A DNA stretch of 49,754 nucleotides from Alphaproteobacteria bacterium. GTDB taxonomy: Bacteria > Pseudomonadota > Alphaproteobacteria > Bin95. Positions 8,233-17,946 of this stretch are shown piece by piece. Location of the stretch: assembly GCA_030833925.1 (NCBI GenBank), contig JAURGE010000004.1, positions 42,038-91,791 of the forward strand, given 5' to 3'. The translations under genes were made by a program, and so were the position numbers. Each line of letters starts with the position of its first letter. The stretch's first letter is position 1. The notes under the pieces were generated by a model. That model was not told the origin of the DNA. It saw only the letters and a program-made list of their open reading frames with translations, and searched no databases.

Positions 8233-9510
8233 ATGAGCAAGAATTCTAGCTCCGACTCAAAAAACACGCTTTATTGCTCTTTCTGCGGAAAGAGCCAGCA
8301 TGAAGTGCGAAAGCTTATTGCGGGTCCAACTGTTTTTATTTGTGATGAATGCGTCGAGCTCTGCATGGATATTATCCGTGAAGAGCATAAAAGTAGCCTT
8401 GTTAAATCCAGTGATGGTGTTCCTACACCTCAAGAAATTTGCAATGTCCTAAATGACTATGTGATCGGCCAGGATCGAGCAAAACGTATCCTATCAGTTG
8501 CAGTGCATAATCACTACAAAAGGCTGAATCACGGCGCTAAGTCCGGCGATATTGAGATCGCGAAATCTAACTTATTGCTTATTGGGCCAACTGGATCAGG
8601 TAAAACGCTTTTAGCGCAAACACTTGCGAGAATTTTAGACGTTCCCTTCACTATGGCGGATGCTACAACGCTTACAGAGGCAGGGTACGTAGGGGAAGAT
8701 GTTGAAAACATCATCCTACGCCTTCTTCAGTCAGCTGATTACAACGTCGAGCGAGCCCAAAGGGGAATTGTTTACATCGACGAAGTAGACAAAATTAGCC
8801 GAAAATCTGACAACCCATCCATTACTCGGGATGTCTCTGGCGAAGGTGTTCAGCAAGCACTTCTGAAAATCATGGAAGGCACAATTGCTTCAGTGCCCCC
8901 TCAAGGAGGACGCAAACATCCTCAGCAAGAGTTCCTACAGGTCGACACGACAAACATCCTTTTTATCGTTGGTGGTGCGTTTGCTGGCCTAGAAAGGATC
9001 ATCTCTGCCCGAGGCAAGGGAACGGCTATTGGATTTGGTGCAGATGTGCGCTCACCCGACGAAAGGCGTCAGGGAGATGTCTTGGCAGAGGTGGAGCCAG
9101 AGGACCTTTTGAAGTTTGGTTTGATACCAGAATTCGTAGGTCGCCTGCCAGTTATCGCTACGCTAGGTGATCTTGATGTTGATGCACTTATGGAAATCCT
9201 TACCAAGCCCAAAAATGCATTAATCAAACAGTACCAACGTCTTTTTGACATGGAAGACGTGAAGCTCACCTTTACGGATGACGCCCTAGAGGCGGTAGCC
9301 GAAAGGGCAATTGCCCGCAAGACAGGTGCTCGCGGGCTGCGCTCAATTATGGAAGAAATTCTGCTTGAATCTATGTTTGATTTACCCAGCATGGACGGAG
9401 TAGACGAAGCGATTGTAAATCGGGAAGTGGTCGAAGGCCGCGCACAACCGCTTTATGCCTATGCAGACAAAAAGGAAGACTCGTCTGCCGCGCCAGAAAT
9501 GGCCTCTTAG
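8233..9510 (+). CDS. clpX: ATP-dependent Clp protease ATP-binding subunit ClpX
   Basis: AAA+ unfoldase that selects substrates and threads them into ClpP. The N-terminal zinc domain has C15, C18, C37 and C40 (CSFCGK...CDEC). The ATPase has Walker A GPTGSGKT (118-125), pore loop GYVG (151-154), Walker [11 protein letters not shown] (179-188) and a C-terminal region with KTGARGLRS. The ATG at 8233 is preceded by AGGAAAG at good spacing; an in-frame TTG at 8215 is less likely. The 425-residue length is standard. It lies between clpP and lon with gaps of about 180 bases on each side, so the three are probably transcribed partly from separate promoters. Confidence 0.97.
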   Translation: MSKNSSSDSKNTLYCSFCGKSQHEVRKLIAGPTVFICDECVELCMDIIREEHKSSLVKSSDGVPTPQEICNVLNDYVIGQDRAKRILSVAVHNHYKRLNHGAKSGDIEIAKSNLLLIGPTGSGKTLLAQTLARILDVPFTMADATTLTEAGYVGEDVENIILRLLQSADYNVERAQRGIVYIDEVDKISRKSDNPSITRDVSGEGVQQALLKIMEGTIASVPPQGGRKHPQQEFLQVDTTNILFIVGGAFAGLERIISARGKGTAIGFGADVRSPDERRQGDVLAEVEPEDLLKFGLIPEFVGRLPVIATLGDLDVDALMEILTKPKNALIKQYQRLFDMEDVKLTFTDDALEAVAERAIARKTGARGLRSIMEEILLESMFDLPSMDGVDEAIVNREVVEGRAQPLYAYADKKEDSSAAPEMAS

Positions 9511-9597
9511 GAAGCCCAACTGGGCTCAGAGTTCTGTTACGCTTCAACTTAAGATTGATTTTATCGGCATAACTTCCGCCTAACGTCGCTTTATCCC

Positions 9598-9627
9598 CTT
9601 GAATTTGGGCACCGCGAGGCCAATTCT
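9598..9627 (+). promoter_or_regulatory. Candidate sigma-32-like promoter for lon
   Basis: CTTGAAT (9598-9604) is followed after 13 bases by GGCCAATT (9618-9625), or after 15 bases by CCAATTCT (9620-9627). Each shares about half the fixed positions of the heat-shock -10 element CCCCATNT. It lies about 70 bases before the lon start, in a 184-base gap. lon is heat-inducible in many bacteria, which makes a site here reasonable, but the match is clearly weaker than the one before clpP. Confidence 0.3.
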
Positions 9628-9694
9628 ATAGGTTAAATCGGCAGACTCGTTAGTTGTACTGTTTCTGCTGTCCGAAATTTGGAGAACACCAGTT

Positions 9695-12097
9695 ATGACA
9701 GGTACCAACACATTCCCAGTGCTGCCGCTGCGGGACATTGTGGTGTTCCCTCACATGATTGTTCCTCTTTTTGTGGGACGTGAAAAATCTGTCCGTGCAC
9801 TGGAAGAAGTCACCAATGGTGATGGCCGAATTCTCCTAGCCGCACAGCATGATGCGGGAGTCGATGACCCAGGCCCTGATGATATTTTTGCTGTAGGCAC
9901 CGTTGGATCTATCTTGCAACTTTTGAAGCTACCCGATGGCACGGTGAAGGTGCTTGTCGAAGGAGGAGAACGCGCCCGAATTACCTCGTTCACGGGTCAA
10001 TCAGAGTTTGTAGAAGCAGAGGCAGAAATTCTGTCAGAGGACGACACAGCTACACCAGAATTAAAGGCTCTTGCTCGAACTGTAGTCGCGCAGTTCGAGA
10101 GCTATGTGAAGCTGAATAAAAAAATCCCACCAGAAGTCTTAGTATCGGTCAACCAAATCGAAGAACCATCCAAACTAGCGGATACAATTGCTGCACACCT
10201 CGCACTTAAAATTCCCGAAAAGCAGCAACTTCTTGAAACCGACGGCGTAAAAGAACGGCTCGAGCGTGTTTTCGCATTCATGGAAGGTGAAATTGATGTT
10301 CTAGAGGTTGAAAAACGCATCCGCGGCCGAGTAAAGCGTCAAATGGAGCGCAGCCAGCGAGAGTATTACCTGAATGAGCAAATGAAGGCGATCCAGCGTG
10401 AACTTGGAGATGGTGAAGACGGTAAAGACGAAGTTCAAGAGCTCGAAGATCGACTCAAGAAAATTAAACTTTCCAAAGAGGCTAAAGAAAAGGTAGGAGC
10501 AGAACTCAAAAAGCTTCGGAATATGGCTCCAATGTCTGCCGAAGCGACCGTGGTTCGTAATTACTTGGACTGGCTTGCGTCCATACCATGGAAAAAGCCC
10601 TCGCGCGTAAAACGCGACTTAAACGGCGCAGAAGAAGTTCTAAATGAGGATCACTTCGGCCTCGACAAAGTGAAAGAACGCATTCTTGAGTATCTTGCAG
10701 TTCAAACACGAACCAAAAAAGTAAAAGGCCCCATCCTTTGTCTTGTTGGCCCACCAGGTGTCGGAAAAACCTCACTAGGGCGTTCGATAGCAAGGGCGAC
10801 TGGCAGACAATTTGTCAGAATGTCACTCGGTGGTGTTCGAGATGAAGCGGAAATTAGAGGCCACAGGCGAACCTATATTGGCTCCATGCCTGGTAAAATC
10901 ATTCAGGGAATGAAGAAAGCAAAATCTTCTAATCCTCTCTTTCTTCTGGATGAGATCGATAAGCTCGGTGCTGACTGGCGAGGTGATCCCTCATCGGCTC
11001 TCTTGGAGGTATTGGATCCGGAGCAAAACAGTACTTTTGCTGACCACTACTTAGAAGTTGATTATGACCTGTCGGATGTGATGTTTGTCACCACTTCGAA
11101 CTCGCTGAACATGCCTCAACCTCTGCTTGATCGTATGGAAATCATACGGATCCCTGGCTACACAGAGGACGAAAAGATTGAGATTGCCAAACGCCACTTG
11201 ATCGAGAAGCAGGTTAAGAATAATGGCCTTAAAAAAGGAGAGTGGTCGATCACAGACGACGCGCTCCGAGACCTTGTCCGGTACTACACGCGCGAAGCAG
11301 GTGTGAGAAACCTAGAGCGCGAAATTGCAAATCTCACACGGAAAGCCGTTCGTGAAATTGTTGCCAGCAACAAGAAAGGTATTCGAGTAACTCGGCGGAA
11401 CCTGGATAAATATGCAGGGATCAAGAAATTCCGCTTTGGAAAAGCCGAGATGGAAGATTTGGTCGGTGTAGTTACCGGCCTTGCATGGACTGAAGTAGGC
11501 GGCGAATTGTTAACTATCGAAGCCGTTGTCATGCCCGGTAAAGGTAACGTTGCCAATACCGGAAAGTTAGGCGACGTGATGCAAGAATCTGTGCAGGCTG
11601 CGCGGAGTTTTCTGAGATCACGGCTCCTTCGTTATGGAATAAAACCGACAGAATTCAATAAACTTGACATTCACGTGCACGTGCCTGAAGGCGCAACACC
11701 AAAAGATGGTCCATCGGCAGGCGTTGCCATGTGCACATCAATTATTTCCGCTTTGTCTGGGATCCCCATCAGGGCAGATGTGGCGATGACTGGAGAGATA
11801 ACTCTGCGTGGCCGGGTGCTGCCGATTGGTGGCCTGAAGGAAAAACTTCTTGCCGCGCTTCGTGGAGGCATCAAAACCGTCCTTATACCTAAAGACAATG
11901 AAAAGGATCTTGCTGACATTCCAGACAACGTGAAAAACGACCTGGAGATCGTCCCAGTAGAGACTGTAGATGAGGTGCTAAAACGTGCTCTAACCCGCCT
12001 GCCAGTGCCAATAGAGTGGTCGGAGGAAGACGCAGCGGCAGAGGCGGAAGCCCTTATGAAGGCCAACAAGGATCCTTCGGAAATCGTCGCCCATTGA
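9695..12097 (+). CDS. lon: ATP-dependent protease Lon (La)
   Basis: Cytoplasmic AAA+ serine protease that degrades damaged and regulatory proteins. The 800-residue product has an N-terminal substrate-binding domain from [13 protein letters not shown] (7-19), a coiled-coil-rich segment (about 200-300, including [20 protein letters not shown]), Walker [10 protein letters not shown] (352-360) and a C-terminal protease domain. The catalytic dyad is S674 in DGPSAG and K717 in GLKEKLLAA, 43 residues apart as in E. coli Lon (S679/K722). GGAGA stands at good distance before ATG 9695. A strong terminator follows. The histone-like hupB gene often found downstream of lon is not here. Confidence 0.98.
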   Translation: MTGTNTFPVLPLRDIVVFPHMIVPLFVGREKSVRALEEVTNGDGRILLAAQHDAGVDDPGPDDIFAVGTVGSILQLLKLPDGTVKVLVEGGERARITSFTGQSEFVEAEAEILSEDDTATPELKALARTVVAQFESYVKLNKKIPPEVLVSVNQIEEPSKLADTIAAHLALKIPEKQQLLETDGVKERLERVFAFMEGEIDVLEVEKRIRGRVKRQMERSQREYYLNEQMKAIQRELGDGEDGKDEVQELEDRLKKIKLSKEAKEKVGAELKKLRNMAPMSAEATVVRNYLDWLASIPWKKPSRVKRDLNGAEEVLNEDHFGLDKVKERILEYLAVQTRTKKVKGPILCLVGPPGVGKTSLGRSIARATGRQFVRMSLGGVRDEAEIRGHRRTYIGSMPGKIIQGMKKAKSSNPLFLLDEIDKLGADWRGDPSSALLEVLDPEQNSTFADHYLEVDYDLSDVMFVTTSNSLNMPQPLLDRMEIIRIPGYTEDEKIEIAKRHLIEKQVKNNGLKKGEWSITDDALRDLVRYYTREAGVRNLEREIANLTRKAVREIVASNKKGIRVTRRNLDKYAGIKKFRFGKAEMEDLVGVVTGLAWTEVGGELLTIEAVVMPGKGNVANTGKLGDVMQESVQAARSFLRSRLLRYGIKPTEFNKLDIHVHVPEGATPKDGPSAGVAMCTSIISALSGIPIRADVAMTGEITLRGRVLPIGGLKEKLLAALRGGIKTVLIPKDNEKDLADIPDNVKNDLEIVPVETVDEVLKRALTRLPVPIEWSEEDAAAEAEALMKANKDPSEIVAH

Positions 12098-12137
12098 CCT
12101 GAAATGTGCCGCTTACGGCATGAACTAATTGGCACTA

Positions 12138-12169
12138 GAATAGGCGCTCCTTACGGAGCGCCTATTTTT
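12138..12169 (+). terminator. Strong intrinsic terminator after lon
   Basis: TAGGCGCTCC (12141-12150) and GGAGCGCCTA (12155-12164) form a perfect 10-base-pair GC-rich stem with a TTAC loop, extendable by A-T pairs, followed directly by TTTTT. It ends only two or three bases before the ATG of the next gene, so it may also sequester or supply sequence around that start. Confidence 0.92.
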
Positions 12170-12171
12170 CT

Positions 12172-13419
12172 ATGAGCCACAAGATTTCGCGAGAAGAGTC
12201 GATTGAACGACCCTACAGCTGGATAATTGCATTTGCGTCATTGTTCACCCTCGCGCTTGCCATGGGCGGGAATTACCTCGCAATAGTATCGGTACCATTC
12301 TTTGAAACCGATATGGGTTGGTCTAGAGCCGGCGCAACGTCTGTTTATACGGCAACCACTCTTGGTGCTGGCATCGGCGGTATTGTTATGGGTTACTTCG
12401 TTTCCCGGAAAGGTGTGCAGCCAGCCCTTTTGATAGCAGCCGCAGCCATTGCAATAGGCTGTGCGATAGCTTCACTCGCAGAAAACCTACCTTCATTACT
12501 GGCACCAGTCTTTCTTTTCATTGGCATGCTGGGGATGGGATGTGGTTTTGCTCCCCTCATCGCAAATGTGACTCTATGGTTTGATAGAAACCGAGGTCTC
12601 GCTATTGCCGTGGTTGCGTGTGGCCAAACGGTGGCAGGGTCATTATGGAATGTTACATTTGAACCACTAGTATCTGAGTACGGTTGGCGCTCAGTCTATG
12701 TCGGCTATGGGCTTTTCGCAGCTGCCGCTATTATACCCTTAAGCTTTGTACACAGACGGCCTGCGCCTGAATTACAGCAAATAGCCAACGCTGCTGTTGG
12801 ATATAAACCCAGAACCACCCCTGATATTAACCCTGCTCTCCTTACAATTTTGCTTGGAATGGCAATCATTGGCTGTTGCGTAGCAATGTCGATGCCCATG
12901 GCTCAAATGGTTGCTTACTGCGCAACCTTAGGCTTTGGAACTCATATCGGCGCAGAGATTGCTTCAATTCTGCTGGTTTGCTCTGGCGTCAGCAGACTTG
13001 GCTTCGGCTTAATTTCAGACAGGATAGGTGGATTAAATACAATCCTCATCGGTGCTTGCATGCAAGCTGCTGCACTCTCCCTTTTCATTTTCTTTAATAC
13101 GCAAGAGCAATTGTACATAATATCTGCGATGTTCGGCCTGGTGTTCGGAGGCATCGTTCCTGCCTATGGCCTTGCTGTGAGAGAGTTATTTCCAGCGAGA
13201 CAAGCGCAGACTCGAACTGGCATTGTGTATTTCTTCGGTTACGTAGGAATGGGTGGCGGAGGCTTAATTGGTGGATTTGTCTATGACGTGACGTTGAGTT
13301 ACCCAACTGCTTTTGGTGTAGGGGTGGCGTTCAATCTGGCAAACATCGGCCTTATTTTATTCATCAAAGCGTTGGCACGATCGAAGATGCCAAATAGACC
13401 GGAAACTGCTCTGGCATGA
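12172..13419 (+). CDS. MFS transporter, monocarboxylate/oxalate-type
   Basis: Inner-membrane major facilitator of 415 residues with about twelve hydrophobic segments and a short charged N-terminus before the first one (PYSWIIAFASLFTLALAMG). The pattern FETDMGWSRAGATSVYTATTLGAGIGGIVMGYF in loop 1-2, together with ALLIAAAAIAIGCA, resembles the OxlT/monocarboxylate-porter group, so an organic anion is the likely but unproven substrate. ATG 12172 begins immediately after the lon terminator and has no normally spaced Shine-Dalgarno; GGAG in the terminator's 3' arm ends 13 bases upstream. A later start would remove the first membrane segment. It overlaps the next gene, a crotonase, by ATGA, so it probably imports something the next two enzymes process. 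Confidence 0.85.
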   Translation: MSHKISREESIERPYSWIIAFASLFTLALAMGGNYLAIVSVPFFETDMGWSRAGATSVYTATTLGAGIGGIVMGYFVSRKGVQPALLIAAAAIAIGCAIASLAENLPSLLAPVFLFIGMLGMGCGFAPLIANVTLWFDRNRGLAIAVVACGQTVAGSLWNVTFEPLVSEYGWRSVYVGYGLFAAAAIIPLSFVHRRPAPELQQIANAAVGYKPRTTPDINPALLTILLGMAIIGCCVAMSMPMAQMVAYCATLGFGTHIGAEIASILLVCSGVSRLGFGLISDRIGGLNTILIGACMQAAALSLFIFFNTQEQLYIISAMFGLVFGGIVPAYGLAVRELFPARQAQTRTGIVYFFGYVGMGGGGLIGGFVYDVTLSYPTAFGVGVAFNLANIGLILFIKALARSKMPNRPETALA

Positions 13420-14213
13420 AACTCGAGACAATTGAAATCCAAGACTCCGACTGCGTTCGGACAGTCTGGTTTAATAGGCCTGATCGGAAAAATTCCATCA
13501 CTCAAACAATGATGGAAGAATTAACGAATACATTTCAGGCACTAGCCACAAATCATGATATTAGGGTCTTAGTTCTTAGAGGTAGGGGCGGAAATTTCTG
13601 CGCTGGCGGTGATCTAGGACATATGCGGAACCTTCCAACAGAAACTGGTAATGATCCGACAGCTAGAGCCTACCGTCGAATGGGTGAGGCGCTGGAAGCG
13701 CTCGATAGACTTCCACAAGCCGTAGTATCGGCCGTTGAAGGTGCCTGTGTTGGCGGCGGCCTTGGAATGGCCTGCGCTTCCGATTTTGTTATATGCATGG
13801 CAAACGCAAAGCTGGGTATGCCAGAAGCACGTGCAGGCTTTATTCCAAGCCAAATACTACCAACAGTGGTGCGAAGGATTGGCGAAGGCGAAGCGCGACG
13901 CCTCGCGGTCGTTGCAAAAGTAATTGATGGCCGAGAGGCGCATCGAATAGGGATTGCACACGAATTAGTAGAGGATCAGGCGGCCTTCGAGATGGCTCTC
14001 CATAATGCTCTGGATAGCCTTGCTTGGGCTGAGCCTAATGCTGTCTCAGAAATAAAGCGCATCATTCGGAAAACAGGCGAAGCTAGTACGAGTGAGGTGC
14101 TGGATGATGCTGCGAGAGCCCTCTCTCGTCTGTTGAGAAGTGATACCGCAGCAGAAGGTATTACAGCATTTCAAGAAAAGCGTCCGCCTCGCTGGGTTGC
14201 AAGAAATAGATAA
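13416..14213 (+). CDS. Enoyl-CoA hydratase/isomerase (crotonase) family protein
   Basis: A 265-residue crotonase-fold enzyme acting on an acyl-CoA. The oxyanion-hole motifs are NFCAGGDL (60-67) and GACVGGGLGM (109-118). Of the two glutamates used by classical enoyl-CoA hydratase, the second is present (E137 in MPEARAG) but the first is replaced by G117. The protein may therefore be an isomerase, hydrolase or other crotonase rather than a hydratase; this is inference from known family chemistry. It starts inside the MFS stop (ATGA) and is followed after 11 bases by an alpha/beta hydrolase, forming a three-gene unit. Confidence 0.85.
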   Translation: MKLETIEIQDSDCVRTVWFNRPDRKNSITQTMMEELTNTFQALATNHDIRVLVLRGRGGNFCAGGDLGHMRNLPTETGNDPTARAYRRMGEALEALDRLPQAVVSAVEGACVGGGLGMACASDFVICMANAKLGMPEARAGFIPSQILPTVVRRIGEGEARRLAVVAKVIDGREAHRIGIAHELVEDQAAFEMALHNALDSLAWAEPNAVSEIKRIIRKTGEASTSEVLDDAARALSRLLRSDTAAEGITAFQEKRPPRWVARNR

Positions 14214-14224
14214 GGAAGCTGGGA

Positions 14225-15001
14225 ATGGAAATTCAATGGGAAGGCGACGCCAAACAAGAGAGGGATACCTTCGTCCGGGAATTCACCATATTACAGGCCG
14301 AACGCCCTATAACCGGTGTTTTGTGGCAGGGCGAAAAAACCCAACCTGGAGCACCAATTGTTTGCTTTGGTCATGGCGCCTCTGGAAATAGACACCAGCG
14401 GCCAATCCCGAGGATTGCAAACCAACTAGCAAGAGATCATGGGTTCTTTGGATTATCATTGGATGGCCCGGTACATGGAAGGCGCCAGATTGGCGCCGGA
14501 GGTAGAGAGGCATTCTGGCCAGAATGGGAACGGCCAGGAACGGTTGAGGAGATGGTACGCGACTGGCGCAACGCGCTAGCGACAGTATCTGAATTACCCG
14601 AAGTGGGCTCTGGTCCGGTCGGTTATTGGGGACTGTCGATGGGCACAATATATGGTGCACCATTTGTTGCTGCTGAGCCGAGGATCTCAGCAGCGGTTCT
14701 GGGACTGATGGGTATTGTTTCAAAGCCAGTCCACTATCGACCAATAATCCAGGCAGCAGCAGAGGCGATTTCATGCCCAGTATTTTTTATTATGCAGCTT
14801 GAGGATGAACTGTTTAGCCGTGAAGAATGCCTTGCACTATTCGATGCGTTCGCATCAACTGACAAGCGCCTACACGCTAATTCTGGCCTTCACCCATTCG
14901 TCCCGATCGACGAGCTAGATTTTAGTGCCAACTTCTTAGCGGAAAGCTTGAAGGGCATTCGACCTGCCCGACAAAATATGACACTGCTTGTAAGTAGCTA
15001 A
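14225..15001 (+). CDS. Alpha/beta hydrolase, dienelactone-hydrolase-like
   Basis: Cytoplasmic hydrolase of 258 residues with no signal peptide. Nucleophile elbow GLSMG (136-140) supplies S138, a likely acid lies in QLEDELF (D194), and H223 in SGLHPFVP completes the triad. The upstream FGHGASGN (48-55) resembles an oxyanion loop. It probably cleaves an ester, lactone or thioester made by the neighbouring crotonase; the substrate is unknown. ATAAGGAAG precedes ATG 14225 at good spacing. It converges on the peptide ABC operon, whose last gene ends nine bases away on the other strand, with no terminator hairpin between. Confidence 0.82.
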   Translation: MEIQWEGDAKQERDTFVREFTILQAERPITGVLWQGEKTQPGAPIVCFGHGASGNRHQRPIPRIANQLARDHGFFGLSLDGPVHGRRQIGAGGREAFWPEWERPGTVEEMVRDWRNALATVSELPEVGSGPVGYWGLSMGTIYGAPFVAAEPRISAAVLGLMGIVSKPVHYRPIIQAAAEAISCPVFFIMQLEDELFSREECLALFDAFASTDKRLHANSGLHPFVPIDELDFSANFLAESLKGIRPARQNMTLLVSS

Positions 15002-15010
15002 AACCACCTT

Positions 15011-15997
15011 CTATCTAAGATGGCAGGCTACAATGTGGCCATTTCCCTTATTCTGGAGCACCGGCTCCTCAACCCTGCAACGTTCCTCGGCATAGGGGCA
15101 ACGCGTATGGAAGTGGCAACCCTTTGGCGGATTGATTGGACTTGGGACATCCCCCTGCAGAATTTTTTTCTCACGCCGGATTGTTGGGTCTGGAATAGGA
15201 GCCGCGGAGAGCAGAGCCTCAGTGTAAGGATGCAGTGGGTTAGTAAAGAGTGTCTTCTTATCGGCTTTCTCAACAATGCGGCCAAGGTACATGACCGCCA
15301 CCTCATCGGAGATATGTTCGACTACCGCTAGATCATGGGCAATGAAGAGATATGCCATATCCCTCTCTTCCTGGAGATCCATCATAAGGTTGATAACCTG
15401 AGCTTGGATCGACACATCAAGAGCAGAGACTGGTTCATCACCAACAATAAGGCTTGGATTAAGCGCTAAAGCTCGTGCAATACCAATTCGTTGGCGCTGG
15501 CCACCAGAAAACTGGTGTGGGAAATTATGCATCTGAGATTGGCGTAGACCGACGCGGTCGAAAAGAGCCTTAGTCATCTCCTCTCGCTCAGTAGCGTCGC
15601 CAATATCGTGTATATACAAAGGCTCTTTAACAATCTCACCAGCTGTCATACGCGGGTTAAGGCTTGAGAAAGGGTCCTGGAAAATAATCTGCATCTGACG
15701 GCGGTAAGGGCGGAGCTCCGACTTACTCAAGTTAGTTACGTCCGTACCAGAGACTTTTATTTTGCCACCTGTTGGCTCGAGCAGACGCATAGCAGTTCGA
15801 CCAACAGTCGACTTACCACAGCCGGATTCACCAACGAGGCCTAAAGTCTTTCCTCGCCCGATAGAAAATGAAACTCCGTCGACAGCATAAACATGGCCAA
15901 CAGTGCGCTTAAGCATTCCTGATTGGATAGGAAAATGCTTCTTCAGTCCCTCAACTTCGAGGACTGGCGCTTCAGATGCTGTTTCAGCCTGAGCCAT
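15011..15997 (-). CDS. Peptide ABC transporter ATP-binding protein (DppF/OppF type)
   Basis: Cytoplasmic ATPase of a peptide-type importer, last gene of a five-gene minus-strand cluster. From ATG 15997 (328 residues) it has Walker A GESGCGKS (56-63), signature FSGGQRQR, Walker [14 protein letters not shown] and the C-terminal oligopeptide-transporter domain with [15 protein letters not shown] chose ATG 15997 because GGAG stands six bases before it. ATG 16009 is possible, and the open frame to 16156 lies inside the preceding ATPase gene and is not conserved. It overlaps that gene by 14 bases. It is expected to pair with the DppD-type ATPase. Confidence 0.94.
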   Translation of the reverse strand: MAQAETASEAPVLEVEGLKKHFPIQSGMLKRTVGHVYAVDGVSFSIGRGKTLGLVGESGCGKSTVGRTAMRLLEPTGGKIKVSGTDVTNLSKSELRPYRRQMQIIFQDPFSSLNPRMTAGEIVKEPLYIHDIGDATEREEMTKALFDRVGLRQSQMHNFPHQFSGGQRQRIGIARALALNPSLIVGDEPVSALDVSIQAQVINLMMDLQEERDMAYLFIAHDLAVVEHISDEVAVMYLGRIVEKADKKTLFTNPLHPYTEALLSAAPIPDPTIRREKKILQGDVPSPINPPKGCHFHTRCPYAEERCRVEEPVLQNKGNGHIVACHLR

Positions 15998-17027
15998 CGT
16001 TCGCTCCATAAAGTTCGTCGGACCGGAAACAGGCTGCCCAGTGGCCAGGTCGTTTTTCCTCGAATTCCGGCCTAGCCTGTCGACAGGCATCAGTGGCGGC
16101 CGGGCAACGAGGTGCAAAAGCACACCCTTCCGGCAATGAATGCAGCGCCGGGACAATACCGGGAATTTCCTCTAGACGCTCTTCAGCTTCTTCCTCGCCC
16201 GCAACAATGGCAAGGCGCGGTACTGATGCAAGCAAACCCCTTGTGTAAGGGTGTCGAGGATTTCCAAATAAAGTGTTAACGTCCGTCTCTTCGACCTTTC
16301 GGCCTGCATACATGACAATAACTCTGTCGGCCGTCTCCGCCACGACACCTAGATCGTGAGTAATAAGGATAACCCCGGTTTCAAGGTCCTCCTGGAGTTT
16401 GACAATTAGGTCGAGTATCTGGGCCTGGATCGTGACGTCTAATGCTGTAGTTGGTTCGTCTGCTATCAAAACCTTTGGATTGCAGGCTAAAGCCATAGCG
16501 ATCATAACGCGCTGCCGCATACCCCCGGAAAGCTGGTGCGGAAACTCCTTGACGCGCCTTTCTGGCTCAGGAATTTTAACAAGCTTCAGCATCTCAACTG
16601 ATCGCTCAAGGGCCTGTTGTTTTGACATTCCTTGATGAAGGATTAGGGCCTCAGAGATTTGCTTTCCAATCCGCATGACTGGGTTCAGGCTCGTCATGGG
16701 TTCCTGGAAAATCATAGAGATGTCGTTCCCGCGGACATTCCGCATCTGGGCTTCCGACAACTGCATCAGATCCTGACCATCGAGCGATATGCGCCCCCCT
16801 ACAATCCTTCCTGGAGGATCCGGAATAAGACGCATGATCGAGAGTGCGGTCATACTCTTTCCGCAACCCGACTCACCCACGATTGCCAAGGTTTCACCGC
16901 GATCAACATGAAATGAAAGGTCTTCGACCGCCCGGACAATACCATCACGAGTGTAGAAATAGGTCTGCAGACCTTCTACCTCGAGTGCTGGCTGTTTTGT
17001 AGCCGACATTGCCGCCGCTTCTGCCAT
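15984..17027 (-). CDS. Peptide ABC transporter ATP-binding protein (DppD/OppD type)
   Basis: First of the two ATPases of the importer, 347 residues. Walker A is GESGCGKS (51-58), with [15 protein letters not shown], signature LSGGMRQR, Walker [13 protein letters not shown] and switch ITHDLG. The C-terminus carries the peptide-transporter cysteine motif [18 protein letters not shown] lies about ten bases before ATG 17027; a second ATG at codon 7 (MSATKQP) is the alternative. It starts six bases after the DppC-type permease stop and overlaps the following ATPase, so the whole group is one operon. Confidence 0.95.
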   Translation of the reverse strand: MAEAAAMSATKQPALEVEGLQTYFYTRDGIVRAVEDLSFHVDRGETLAIVGESGCGKSMTALSIMRLIPDPPGRIVGGRISLDGQDLMQLSEAQMRNVRGNDISMIFQEPMTSLNPVMRIGKQISEALILHQGMSKQQALERSVEMLKLVKIPEPERRVKEFPHQLSGGMRQRVMIAMALACNPKVLIADEPTTALDVTIQAQILDLIVKLQEDLETGVILITHDLGVVAETADRVIVMYAGRKVEETDVNTLFGNPRHPYTRGLLASVPRLAIVAGEEEAEERLEEIPGIVPALHSLPEGCAFAPRCPAATDACRQARPEFEEKRPGHWAACFRSDELYGANDGSG

Positions 17028-17033
17028 GTGTTT

Positions 17034-17933
17034 CTAGCTCCGCTGACGGGGGTCAAGAATATCACGGACAGCGTCACCCAGTAGGTTGGCACCAAAGACC
17101 GCGAGGCTGATTGCAATTCCAGGAAAAATCACAAGCCATGGTGCCGTTCTGACATACTCAGCTGCAGATTCTGACAACATCCGTCCCCAAGATGGATGGG
17201 GCTCTGGAATTCCTAACCCAAGGAAAGAGAGCGACGCTTCTGTTAATATTGCCGAGCCCAATTGAGCAGTCGCTAGGACAATCAATGGTGCAAAAGTATT
17301 CGGCAATACGTGTTTGACTGCGATACGTGTTTCACTCATTCCAATTGCTTTCGCCGCCTCGACGAACGGCATCTCCCGAAGAGAGAGCGTGTTCGAACGA
17401 ATTACACGCGCCACATGCGGCACAAGAGGGATAGAAATAGCTATGATGGTATTTTCTAGGCTTGGGCCAAGAGCTGCAGCCATTACCAATGCCATAACTA
17501 GCAATGGCAGCGCTTGCATAATATCGATAATCCGCTGGGTAATTAAGTCAAACCAACCGAGCAAATACCCTGAAGCCAAACCAATTATAACACCCAGAAG
17601 ACACCCAAAGATCGTGGAGCCAATACCTACGGCCAAGCTAATGCGGGCACCATGAATAATTCGGGACAGCAAATCTCGTCCCATCACATCTGCCCCGAGC
17701 ACATGAATAGTGCCAGGCAATGCCAAGGACGTGTCTGCATTTGTTTTCACTGGATCCATGGGCGCAAGCCAATCAGCAAAAACACCGCAAAAAACTAAGA
17801 TAAAAAACAGCAAGAGCCCTATTGCGCCTAGCGGATAACTCCGCATTAAAAACCAAGCCTTGCTGAGGCGCGTTTCGACGCCGGCGCCAGCCTTGGCGAG
17901 CTCTGCGGCGTGGTCGATCACTGGCTGTGTCAT
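17034..17933 (-). CDS. Peptide ABC transporter permease (DppC type)
   Basis: Inner-membrane permease of 299 residues with an N-terminal cytoplasmic tail, a first membrane segment near YPLGAIGLLLFFILVFCGVFA, and about five further segments. The EAA loop that contacts the ATPases is visible as EAAKAIGMSETRIAVKHVLPN. I chose ATG 17933 (MTQPVIDHAAEL), which has GGAGA upstream; the open frame to 17996 runs into the DppB gene and is not conserved. The 13-base gap to the DppB stop and six-base gap to the DppD start indicate co-transcription. Confidence 0.94.
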   Translation of the reverse strand: MTQPVIDHAAELAKAGAGVETRLSKAWFLMRSYPLGAIGLLLFFILVFCGVFADWLAPMDPVKTNADTSLALPGTIHVLGADVMGRDLLSRIIHGARISLAVGIGSTIFGCLLGVIIGLASGYLLGWFDLITQRIIDIMQALPLLVMALVMAAALGPSLENTIIAISIPLVPHVARVIRSNTLSLREMPFVEAAKAIGMSETRIAVKHVLPNTFAPLIVLATAQLGSAILTEASLSFLGLGIPEPHPSWGRMLSESAAEYVRTAPWLVIFPGIAISLAVFGANLLGDAVRDILDPRQRS

Positions 17934-17946
17934 CGCCAACGCTCTC

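Noticed and set aside
9513-9526. AGCCC-AACT-GGGCT hairpin right after clpX as a terminator
   Set aside because: The stem is only five pairs and no T-run follows.
15998-16156. N-terminal extension of the DppF-type ATPase
   Set aside because: It lies inside the DppD gene, is not conserved, and GGAG marks ATG 15997.
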